DNA from: Pacificispira sp033344895
GTDB taxonomy: Bacteria; Pseudomonadota; Alphaproteobacteria; UBA8366; Aestuariispiraceae
Direction: 5' to 3'
NCBI GenBank assembly: GCA_965229685.1
Contig: OZ245920.1
Coordinates: 310,001-374,000, forward strand
DNA length: 64,000 bases
In this document: positions 15,530 to 22,342 of the stretch, one piece after another
Layout of the letters: each line of letters begins with the position of its first letter
Position numbering within the stretch: the first letter of the stretch is position 1
Program-made: the position numbers and the translations under genes
The notes under the pieces: generated by a model
Databases searched by the model: none
What the model was told of the DNA's origin: nothing
What the model saw: only the letters and a program-made list of their open reading frames with translations

Positions 15530-16660
15530 ATGCCGAAATGGGCCGTGGCCCTCGCAGTGGCATTGTCTGTCGCACTGGCCACCTATGCCCTGATAAAGCC
15601 GAAATACGGCTGGGATGTGACAACCTATGTCGGCTGCGCATTCCACGCCCTGGAAGGCGGTAGCTGGTCCGAGACCCATAGCCGGACCTACGACTATCTG
15701 AAGCAGCGGTTTCCCGAGCCCGTTTTCAGGGAGATGACGACGTCGCCGCCGGGTATCAGCACCTATCGCACCATCATCGCGACAGATCCGGAGGCCTACC
15801 GGCAGCGGCTCAGCGCTTCCTGTTACAAGATCGGCTTCATGGCACCGGTCATTGCCCTGACGGCTGCGGGCGTCGATGTCTTTCTGGCAACCCGCCTGAC
15901 TGCGGCGATCCCGGCCGCGCTGTTCCTGCTGATCGCGACACTCTGGATATGCAGGTGGGTTCCGCCTGGCTGGGGTATGACGCTGGGGCTATTGTGCGCC
16001 CTGACAGGCTTGCTGCAGACGGCCCGGTACGAATATCCGGACGGATTGACCGCCCTGACCGTCGGCGGCGCGGTTCTGGCGTTTTCCATGGCCCGGACCC
16101 GTCTGGCATGTGCGCTGTTTCTTTCGGCAATGATCGTTCGAGCGGATGCCATCGTCTATTTCGGAATGTTCCTGTTCTTCGCGGTCTTTCTCGCAGCGCC
16201 GGAACGTCGCCTGCGGTTTCGCGAGTCCCTGGTTTGGGGCATTGCGGCCTTGTGTCTGTGGTTCGTGATTTCGCGGCTCATGGAGACACCAAGCTATGCC
16301 GCCGCCTTCCATCACAGCTTCGTCGCGAACAACCCGTATCTCCTGGATTTTGACGGGTCGCTTTCTCCGGCGCTCTATTTGGAAATCCTGGCCCGGCAGG
16401 TCGGGGTCGTCGCGGGAAAGAGTGCAAAGTATCCGCTCCTGATTGCCATGGCCTGCGCAGCGGCATTGCTGTCCTGGCGTGACAGCGCCCTTCGTGTTCA
16501 GGGGGAGGTCGCTCTACTCTGTCTGATGATGGTCAGCTTTCACTTCCTGTTCATCCCGTGGTTCGATACCCGGTATTATGCGGCCCCCTATTTCCTGATC
16601 GCAGCGGCGTTCGGAATCGTGCTCTATCGGCGGATCGTGTCGCGTATTGCCGACGGTTAG
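15530..16660 (+). CDS. Polytopic membrane protein, glycosyltransferase-like
   Basis: 376 residues from ATG 15530 (MPKWAVALAVALSV); a TTG at 15506 in the same frame is an alternative. About nine to ten membrane segments, with a first large loop after TM1 that begins GWDVTTYVGCAFHALEGG. The layout (short N-terminus, TM1, an acidic residue early in loop 1, many TMs, and an aromatic C-terminal TM with FIPWFDTRYYAAPYFLIA) is that of the GT-C type lipid-linked sugar transferases, but the family motif is not certain. Neighbouring sulfotransferase suggests a surface-glycan or lipid role. Confidence 0.65.
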   Translation: MPKWAVALAVALSVALATYALIKPKYGWDVTTYVGCAFHALEGGSWSETHSRTYDYLKQRFPEPVFREMTTSPPGISTYRTIIATDPEAYRQRLSASCYKIGFMAPVIALTAAGVDVFLATRLTAAIPAALFLLIATLWICRWVPPGWGMTLGLLCALTGLLQTARYEYPDGLTALTVGGAVLAFSMARTRLACALFLSAMIVRADAIVYFGMFLFFAVFLAAPERRLRFRESLVWGIAALCLWFVISRLMETPSYAAAFHHSFVANNPYLLDFDGSLSPALYLEILARQVGVVAGKSAKYPLLIAMACAAALLSWRDSALRVQGEVALLCLMMVSFHFLFIPWFDTRYYAAPYFLIAAAFGIVLYRRIVSRIADG

Positions 16661-16690
16661 CCTAGCCTCGCGTCTCACTGCGGAAGTTTC

Positions 16691-17503
16691 ATGTCGAAGT
16701 CCAACCGTCTCAATTCCGACTGGCAACGTCATCATCGCAGCCTGAAGGCCTGGAACCAGGCCATGAGCCGCTGGTCGCGTTGGATCATCCCGCGCATTTT
16801 CACGCGGCGGGGATATATCTTTGTCGCCGCCTTGCCGAAATCCGGCTCGACGCTTCTGAACAATGCACTGATCCGGCTTACCGGCCATTTTCCACATCCG
16901 CTCTGTGATCATCATCTGCACGAACAGAACATCATGCAGTCACGATTGATCGACAGTTGGGGGTTCCGGTCGATTGCCACCCATCACACCTTGGCGACGC
17001 CACTGAATGTCGATCTGCTGAGGCGGTTCGAAATTCGTCCCGTCGTCCTGGTGCGGGACATTTTCGATGCCGCCGTATCCCTTCGCGATCACACACAGAA
17101 TGAGGCTTTGTCCACGGCCACCTTCCTGCCGCCGCCCGGCTATCCCGACTGGACCGATGCCAGGAAACTGGATGCGATCGTCGATCTGGCCCTGCCCTGG
17201 CACCTGTCCTTCACCGCGTCCTGGCAGGCGGCGTCGATTGATACACTGACGATTTCCTATGAAGGCCTGATGCGAGATCCTCAGACCACGCTGGAGCGGG
17301 TTCTGGACCATATCGGACTGCCGGACCGAAAACCCGGTATTGCCGCCGCATGGGAAGGGGCCGTCGGGGATGGCGATACCCGGCGCAATGTCGGCCGTAT
17401 CGGGCGGGGCCGCGCCGAATTCGGTGACGAACAGATCGCGCGACTGCGCCATCTGGCCGCCCGTTATCCGGACGCGGATTTTTCGATTATCGGACTGGAT
17501 TAG
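16691..17503 (+). CDS. Sulfotransferase family protein
   Basis: 270 residues. The PAPS 5'-phosphosulfate loop is visible as ALPKSGSTLLNN at about 47-58, and the 3'-phosphate motif as VVLVRDIFDAAVSLRDH starting near 117; the C-terminal part has ISYEGLMRDPQTTLERVLDHIGL. These are the hallmarks of PAPS-dependent sulfotransferases. The acceptor is unknown. No signal peptide. It follows the membrane glycosyltransferase-like gene by 30 bases on the same strand, so the two may decorate the same envelope molecule. Confidence 0.85.
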   Translation: MSKSNRLNSDWQRHHRSLKAWNQAMSRWSRWIIPRIFTRRGYIFVAALPKSGSTLLNNALIRLTGHFPHPLCDHHLHEQNIMQSRLIDSWGFRSIATHHTLATPLNVDLLRRFEIRPVVLVRDIFDAAVSLRDHTQNEALSTATFLPPPGYPDWTDARKLDAIVDLALPWHLSFTASWQAASIDTLTISYEGLMRDPQTTLERVLDHIGLPDRKPGIAAAWEGAVGDGDTRRNVGRIGRGRAEFGDEQIARLRHLAARYPDADFSIIGLD

Positions 17504-17542
17504 TCCGGCGAACTCCTGTCTACTCCCCGCTTCGAAGCCGAC

Positions 17543-17574
17543 AAAAAAATTACCCCCAAGCAAAAGCTTGGGGG
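17543..17574 (-). terminator. Intrinsic terminator of the candidate small RNA
   Basis: On the minus strand CCCCCAAGC-TTTT-GCTTGGGGG is followed by TAATTTTTTT: a perfect nine-pair stem with a seven-T run. This is one of the cleanest intrinsic terminators in the window and there is no coding gene ending here on that strand. Confidence 0.8.
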
Positions 17575-17680
17575 CAAGTTGAACAGGGAGGCTTCACGTC
17601 TGGGAGACGTAGGGCCGAGCCGATAGGGACATCGGTCGGCGTCGCTGCAATGCAGCAACTGAAGCACCCCTTACATAGGC
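17543..17680 (-). ncRNA. Candidate small RNA with four-way junction and terminator
   Basis: On the minus strand a closing stem (GGGGTGCTTC pairing with GAAGCCTCCC in large part) surrounds three arms: plus-strand positions 17641-17659 (GTCGCTGC/GCAGCAAC), 17614-17640 (GCCGA-g-CCGAT pairing with ATCGG-TCGGC) and 17597-17611 (ACGTCT/AGACGT). Immediately 3' comes the terminator at 17543-17574. A TATGTA -10-like box lies at 17672-17677, with no good -35. The region carries no protein-like frame. It is not tRNA, tmRNA, 6S, SRP or RNase P RNA as far as motifs show. The end on the left is firm, the start approximate. Confidence 0.5.
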
Positions 17681-17817
17681 GTCTTGAACCGCTGCGCCTA
17701 GCGCCTAAAACGTCACACCCGACATGCGCAAAATGCATGGCTGATCGGTTTGACCCGCGCGATTCGCTGTGTATGGGGGTAGCGCCTTGACTTTATTGGG
17801 TTTTCCGAAACGAGAAT

Positions 17818-17845
17818 AACGGACTGGCTCGTTCGCCAGCCCGTT
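17818..17845. terminator. Hairpin after the TerB-like gene
   Basis: AACGGACTGGC pairs with GCCAGCCCGTT around TCGTTC, with one mismatch. It lies 65 bases past the stop of the TerB-like gene on the minus strand; the following bases are only weakly T-rich. The rest of the gap 17681-17909 shows no gene. Confidence 0.4.
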
Positions 17846-17909
17846 GCAAAAATGTCACGCTTATTCGACTTTTTCGAAATGAGGCCGGAAACCCGCCCGT
17901 TTGGGGGCT

Positions 17910-18314
17910 TTACAGCGTCGTGAACCGAGCGCGAACGCCCCGTTCGATGCCGGTGCAGATCAGGCGGTCGAGCTCGAACTTCTGCCGAATGATCTGCAAG
18001 AGGTTGAGTTCCTCTTCCGAGGCTTCCAGATCCGCTGCCGCCACTTCAACCGCCAGGGCATAGGCGGTTTCGCGAAGTTTGACCGGCAAACCGTCCTTCA
18101 TCTCCTCGATGATCAGGTCGATCCCGTTTTCGTCTTCCAGCTTGGCGAGGCAGGTTTCGGCGATGCTGGACAGGTTGGACGCGTCGAAATCCCGGAAGAT
18201 CGGCAGATGTGTGACGATGCGGCCGATCATGTCCATTTCCGACTTGGTCATGACCGCATCCGCGGCAGCCATCATGACCATGCCATGGATCAGGGCTTCG
18301 TGCCGGTTCAGCAT
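17910..18314 (-). CDS. TerB-like helical protein
   Basis: 134 residues with AGGAG upstream of the start. All helical; MVMMAAADAVMTKSEMDMI and AYALAVEVAAADLEASEEE, two acidic loops separated by about 60 residues, follow the TerB pattern where paired acidic turns bind a metal ion. TerB proteins belong to tellurite/stress systems, but single TerB-domain proteins are common in alphaproteobacteria and have no fixed role. No other ter genes are seen nearby. Monocistronic. Confidence 0.75.
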   Translation of the reverse strand: MLNRHEALIHGMVMMAAADAVMTKSEMDMIGRIVTHLPIFRDFDASNLSSIAETCLAKLEDENGIDLIIEEMKDGLPVKLRETAYALAVEVAAADLEASEEELNLLQIIRQKFELDRLICTGIERGVRARFTTL

Positions 18315-18496
18315 ATCGCGCGGCTCCTATCTTTCGGTTTTCGCTTCGGCGGTTATTCCAACCCCCCCCGGCGCCGTCAAGCCCAAGCGCGTATCGGGAA
18401 CGGGAACATTAGTTTCGGTTAACCCTTTGACAATGACGTTCGTGGTACGACATTGCTTCTGTCGCGGAATGCGGCAGACAGAGAAATGGTGCTGAT

Positions 18497-18823
18497 GTGA
18501 AGGAATACCTCGTCGGATTTGTTCTGGCCGGGGTCGGGCTGGCCAGCCTCGCCGTAATGACCTTCACACCGCCACGCGATGCCACACAACTGGCGCTCGT
18601 TTTTTCCCCATGGCTTAGCCAGGAAGAGGTTTTGGCCCGGATCGTCGATCTGGATGTCCGGCTTGTGCGTAATGGGGTTTCGGCATCTGTACTGATCGTC
18701 GATTTTGCGCATGCCCCGGAGATCGGGCCGGTTCTGGCCGAACGGGCATTATTTGTTGCCGATGCCCGGGCGGTAGGGGCCTGTTTCGGCGGGTTGCAGG
18801 GAACCTTGGGAGTTTCACAATGA
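18497..18823 (+). CDS. Small membrane-anchored protein coupled to a chemoreceptor
   Basis: 108 residues starting at GTG (MKEYLVGFVLAGVGLASLAVMTF), one N-terminal membrane segment, then a small alpha/beta-like domain (QLALVFSPWLSQEEVLARIV, LDVRLVRNGVSASVLIVDF). Its TGA overlaps the ATG of the chemoreceptor gene by four bases, so translation is coupled. I do not recognise the family. It may be a sensory or assembly partner of the receptor, which is inference from position only. Confidence 0.65.
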   Translation: MKEYLVGFVLAGVGLASLAVMTFTPPRDATQLALVFSPWLSQEEVLARIVDLDVRLVRNGVSASVLIVDFAHAPEIGPVLAERALFVADARAVGACFGGLQGTLGVSQ

Positions 18824-20289
18824 CTGAAGTCCAATCACTCTCGCTTGAATCCATTCGGCGCGCGGCGACGCGTGTGGCTGTATGGTATCTCTGGGCCCAT
18901 GTCCCGCTTGTGGCCGGAACGGCCTTCTGGATCGATGCACCGATCCTCCTTCCGACGGGGCTCATGGCGTTGATCGCCTTCGTGGTGACTCTCGACTGGC
19001 TGCGCAATCCAGTCGGCGAAAGTGTCCAGATCACGATGGCTGCCGCGATGGCCCTGACTGTCGGCCTGATTGTGTATCTCTTTGCCGGGCATCCCTGGCA
19101 GATCGACATGCACATGTATTTCTTTGCGGCCCTGGCGCTGTCTGCTGCTTTCTGCAATTGGCGCGCTGTCCTTGTCTACGCGACGGTCGTTGCGCTGCAT
19201 CATCTGCTGCTCAACTTCACCTTTCCGGCGGCGGTTTTTCCGCAGGGGGCGGATTTCGGGCGCGTTGTTCTGCACGCCGTAATCGTCGTGGTTCAAACCA
19301 TAGCGCTTGTCTGGCTGGTCCGGACGATCGAGATGTCGTTCCGCTCGGCCGCGCGGTCGCTGGATGAGGCACGGTCGGCAGAAGCCGAAACACAGCGTAT
19401 GTCCGCGGAATTGCAGCAGTCGGAGCAGCGGGCGCGCGAGGAGCGCCTCAGCAGACGGCGGGAACTCGCGGCAACTTTTGACGCCGACGTCAACTCAGCC
19501 ATCGCGGCGCTGAAGGAGGCCATGCGCGACGCGCAGCAGGCCGTGGAAGATGCGATGACCCTGAATTCGCGATCCGAGGATCGCAGTGCGGCCGCCGCCG
19601 CCGCGAGCGAACAGATGGCGCAGAACATTCGCACGGTAGCCGCGGCATCGGAGGAATTGGCCGCCAGCGCGACAGAGATCGGTCGGCGCATCGCCGAGAT
19701 GACGGAGATCGCCGACGATGTCAGCGACGCGACCCGTCAGACTGCCGAAAAAGGGCGGTCGCTGTCCGAAAACTCCAAGCGGATCGAAGAGGTCATCGGC
19801 CTGATCGCCGATATCGCGGAGCAGACAAACCTTCTGGCCCTGAACGCGACAATCGAGGCCGCGCGGGCGGGAGAGTCCGGGAAGGGGTTTGCGGTCGTTG
19901 CCAATGAGGTCAAGGCGCTGGCAACCCAGACGGCCCGCGCAACGGAGGAAGTCAGCACCGAAGTGACGACCATCGTCGCCGCAATATCGGATGTCGCCGA
20001 GGCGTTGAATTCTGTGGACCGCCGGAACGGTGAACTGTCGACGATCTTCACGGGCGTTGCCGCATCGGTCGACGAACAGATGGCGGCGACCCAGGAGATT
20101 GCCCGCAACACGCAGGAGGCGGCGCGCGGCAGTGACGAGCTTGGGCAGTCGGTGAATGACGTCAAGGACGCGACACAGGAGGCTGCATCGAGGATGACCT
20201 CGGTGACCGGATTGAACCGGAAGCTCATGGACATCACGCAAACCGTCGAGGACAAATCGTCGGCCTTCCTGAAGGACATCCAGGCATAA
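18820..20289 (+). CDS. Methyl-accepting chemotaxis protein with multi-helix membrane sensor
   Basis: 489 residues. Residues of about 20-180 form about six membrane segments with no large periplasmic domain; conserved-looking histidines lie in HPWQIDMHMYFFAALAL and VALHHLLLNF. A coiled coil follows, then the cytoplasmic signalling hairpin with its conserved tip (QTNLLALNATIEAARAGESG, about 335-354; then GFAVVANEVKALA). There is no HAMP of standard type. It signals through CheA/CheW, not present in the window. The stimulus might be sensed inside the membrane, for example by a heme or metal held by the histidines (inference). Confidence 0.92.
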   Translation: MTEVQSLSLESIRRAATRVAVWYLWAHVPLVAGTAFWIDAPILLPTGLMALIAFVVTLDWLRNPVGESVQITMAAAMALTVGLIVYLFAGHPWQIDMHMYFFAALALSAAFCNWRAVLVYATVVALHHLLLNFTFPAAVFPQGADFGRVVLHAVIVVVQTIALVWLVRTIEMSFRSAARSLDEARSAEAETQRMSAELQQSEQRAREERLSRRRELAATFDADVNSAIAALKEAMRDAQQAVEDAMTLNSRSEDRSAAAAAASEQMAQNIRTVAAASEELAASATEIGRRIAEMTEIADDVSDATRQTAEKGRSLSENSKRIEEVIGLIADIAEQTNLLALNATIEAARAGESGKGFAVVANEVKALATQTARATEEVSTEVTTIVAAISDVAEALNSVDRRNGELSTIFTGVAASVDEQMAATQEIARNTQEAARGSDELGQSVNDVKDATQEAASRMTSVTGLNRKLMDITQTVEDKSSAFLKDIQA

Positions 20290-20344
20290 GTGCCATGTCT
20301 CGCTTTCGCTCGACTTGGACCCGTGTTGCGGACAATGTGCGGCC

Positions 20345-21289
20345 ATGCAGGCACTGATTGACGTTTCCATCCCCGTATTCGGCATCATTCTCGCGGGTTA
20401 TCTGGCCGGGCGGTTCAAGCTGCTTGGGCAGGATTCGACCGCTGCGTTGAACGGTTTCGTCTATTTCATCGCGCTGCCGGCACTGTTCGTGTCGTCCACA
20501 TCCCAGGCGCCGGTTGCGGAGGTTCTCGACTGGCGCCTTCTGGCGGTGATCGGCGGCGGCTACATCGTCACTGCCCTGCCGGTCGCGATCTTGGCACGGA
20601 TCCTGTTTTCGAAACGCATCGGCGAGGTCGGGCTGCACAGCGCGGCCGCCGTCTTTGCCAATACGGGCTATATGGGGATACCACTGGTCCTGACGGCATT
20701 CGGCGCCGCAGCGACCAATGCGATGATCGCGGCGGTCCTCGCGAACCTCTTCATCGTGCTGGGGATCGCGAGCGCGGTGATGGAGGTGGACCGAACCGGG
20801 GCAACCGGGCCGCGGGTCGTGGTGGATGCCGTGCGTGGATTGATTCGCAGTCCGTTGCTTTGGGCCTGCGCGGTGGGGATGGTCCTTTCAGCCATTCAGG
20901 TCAGCATCCCGGGGCCGGCGCTCAAGTTTCTGGATCTGCTGGGGGCGGCGGCAGGGCCTTGCGCCCTGTTCGCAATGGGGCTCTTTCTCGTCGGCCAGTC
21001 CGTGAGGCGCGGTGCGGCAGAAGTGACCTGGATTACCGTCGTCAAGCTGGTCGTCCATCCGGTCGCGACATGGCTGATCGCGCACTATCTGATACCGCTG
21101 GACCCGCTGGAGGAAGCCGTCGCGGTCATCATGGCTGCGTTGCCGACCGGGGGTCTGATCTTTGTACTGGCGCAACGTTACGGCGTCTATGTGCAGCGGG
21201 CGACGGCGGCAATCCTGGTGTCGACCATCGTATCGATTGCCACCGTCTCCTTCGCCCTTCAGCACTATGTGGATCTGGTCGGTCCCTAG
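20345..21289 (+). CDS. AEC family transporter (auxin-efflux-carrier type)
   Basis: 314 residues from ATG 20345; a TTG-initiated longer form from 20315 adds a non-conserved CCGQC stretch. Ten membrane segments in two five-helix halves; FVYFIALPALFVSS in TM2 and AAVFANTGYMGIPLVLTAFG in the middle are typical of AEC carriers, as is AALPTGGLIFVLAQRYG near the C-terminus. Such carriers export organic anions, such as malate or auxin-like acids; the substrate here cannot be read. It stands 55 bases after the chemoreceptor gene on the same strand but probably has no link to it. Confidence 0.88.
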   Translation: MQALIDVSIPVFGIILAGYLAGRFKLLGQDSTAALNGFVYFIALPALFVSSTSQAPVAEVLDWRLLAVIGGGYIVTALPVAILARILFSKRIGEVGLHSAAAVFANTGYMGIPLVLTAFGAAATNAMIAAVLANLFIVLGIASAVMEVDRTGATGPRVVVDAVRGLIRSPLLWACAVGMVLSAIQVSIPGPALKFLDLLGAAAGPCALFAMGLFLVGQSVRRGAAEVTWITVVKLVVHPVATWLIAHYLIPLDPLEEAVAVIMAALPTGGLIFVLAQRYGVYVQRATAAILVSTIVSIATVSFALQHYVDLVGP

Positions 21290-21300
21290 ACCGACCTCAG

Positions 21301-22236
21301 TCACGTCTTCCCATATTTCCGGATTATCGCGTCGGTGGGCATTCCGGCGGCGCAATCCGCGGCGGCGGCGACACCTGTCCGGGCGAGGCCGTGATGGTCC
21401 GGTCCGTCGCCCCGTGTGGGGATCAGGATCGACTCCCGCCCCATTGCACGCAGGGCATAGTGATACTCCTGCTGCGTGGCGAAGGGGGTGTTGCGATCTT
21501 CCGGATCGCCGATGATGAAGATCCTGCGTTCGGGATCGTCGGGAACCGCGGGTGTCATGGCGACGGGGTCCACATAGGTCCAGAAGCCGGTAAAGTCGCG
21601 TCCGAACCAACCATGGACGTGACTTCGGCTTCGCACCGAAAGAACACCGGAACTGATCGCGGCACAGGCGATGTCGTTCCGTTTCGACAGCAGGGCTCCG
21701 ACGAGGTGGCCGCCGCCGGATTGGCCGGCCAGTGCGAACCGGTCGATCCCGTGCCTTGCCTTGATCGCGTCCAGCGCGGCTTCGACAATCGCGAGGTTCT
21801 CCGGTTGCCGGCGCAGTCGGTGATCGCCGGACGACCCGAATGTTCCCGGGCGGGACAGACGGATATAGGGCATGGCCGTATCTGCTGCGGCCTTTTCCGC
21901 CAGGGCCTGCAACTCGTCCGGCGTGGAAAGCGCTTCATACCCGTCATAGACCGTCGCGGTACCGGCCGAGTTCTGCCACATGACGTCGCCGTGCAGATAG
22001 ACCAATGCGACCGGCGTATCCTCCTCGGACAAGCCGGCGGTGAAGTAACGGACACATTCGCCGCGCCCGTTGGCTGTTACCCAGACGGCGGTATTGGTGT
22101 CGGTGGGACAATCCTGCACGCTGAGAACGCTGCCTGAGATCACACCGTCGCGGGTAAAGGTATCCGCGCCGTCGGGATTTATGGCGCAGCCGGCAAGCAC
22201 CGTCGCAGCCAGGCCGCATAGGAGTGTGGTTCGCAT
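21301..22236 (-). CDS. Lipoprotein alpha/beta hydrolase
   Basis: 311 residues from ATG 22236, which has GGAAGAAGG upstream; the frame is open to 22494 but only overlaps the next gene there. Lipoprotein signal MRTTLLCGLAATVLAGC with lipidated Cys17. Catalytic Ser is in FALAGQSGGGHLVGALL (GxSxG), and the C-terminal His is likely the one in GPDHHGLA; an acidic residue lies in between. Prolyl-oligopeptidase/esterase-like fold anchored to an envelope membrane. Substrate unknown. It sits convergent with the AEC gene, stops 12 bases apart. Confidence 0.75.
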   Translation of the reverse strand: MRTTLLCGLAATVLAGCAINPDGADTFTRDGVISGSVLSVQDCPTDTNTAVWVTANGRGECVRYFTAGLSEEDTPVALVYLHGDVMWQNSAGTATVYDGYEALSTPDELQALAEKAAADTAMPYIRLSRPGTFGSSGDHRLRRQPENLAIVEAALDAIKARHGIDRFALAGQSGGGHLVGALLSKRNDIACAAISSGVLSVRSRSHVHGWFGRDFTGFWTYVDPVAMTPAVPDDPERRIFIIGDPEDRNTPFATQQEYHYALRAMGRESILIPTRGDGPDHHGLARTGVAAAADCAAGMPTDAIIRKYGKT

Positions 22237-22342
22237 CCTTCTTCCTTTCCGATGTAAGGACGGCAGGATTGATGGTCTAGACGCGAAGTATGGACAAAAC
22301 CGGACGGCCTGAGGGTGGAAATACGGCCATAGCGCGACTTTC

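Noticed and set aside
17543..17680. tmRNA, 6S, SRP or RNase P RNA
   Set aside because: No tag-peptide reading frame, no long rod with central bubble, no GGAAGG SRP tip and too short for RNase P.
17550..17738. 62-codon frame over the small RNA candidate
   Set aside because: Overlaps the hairpin region; composition shows no protein character.
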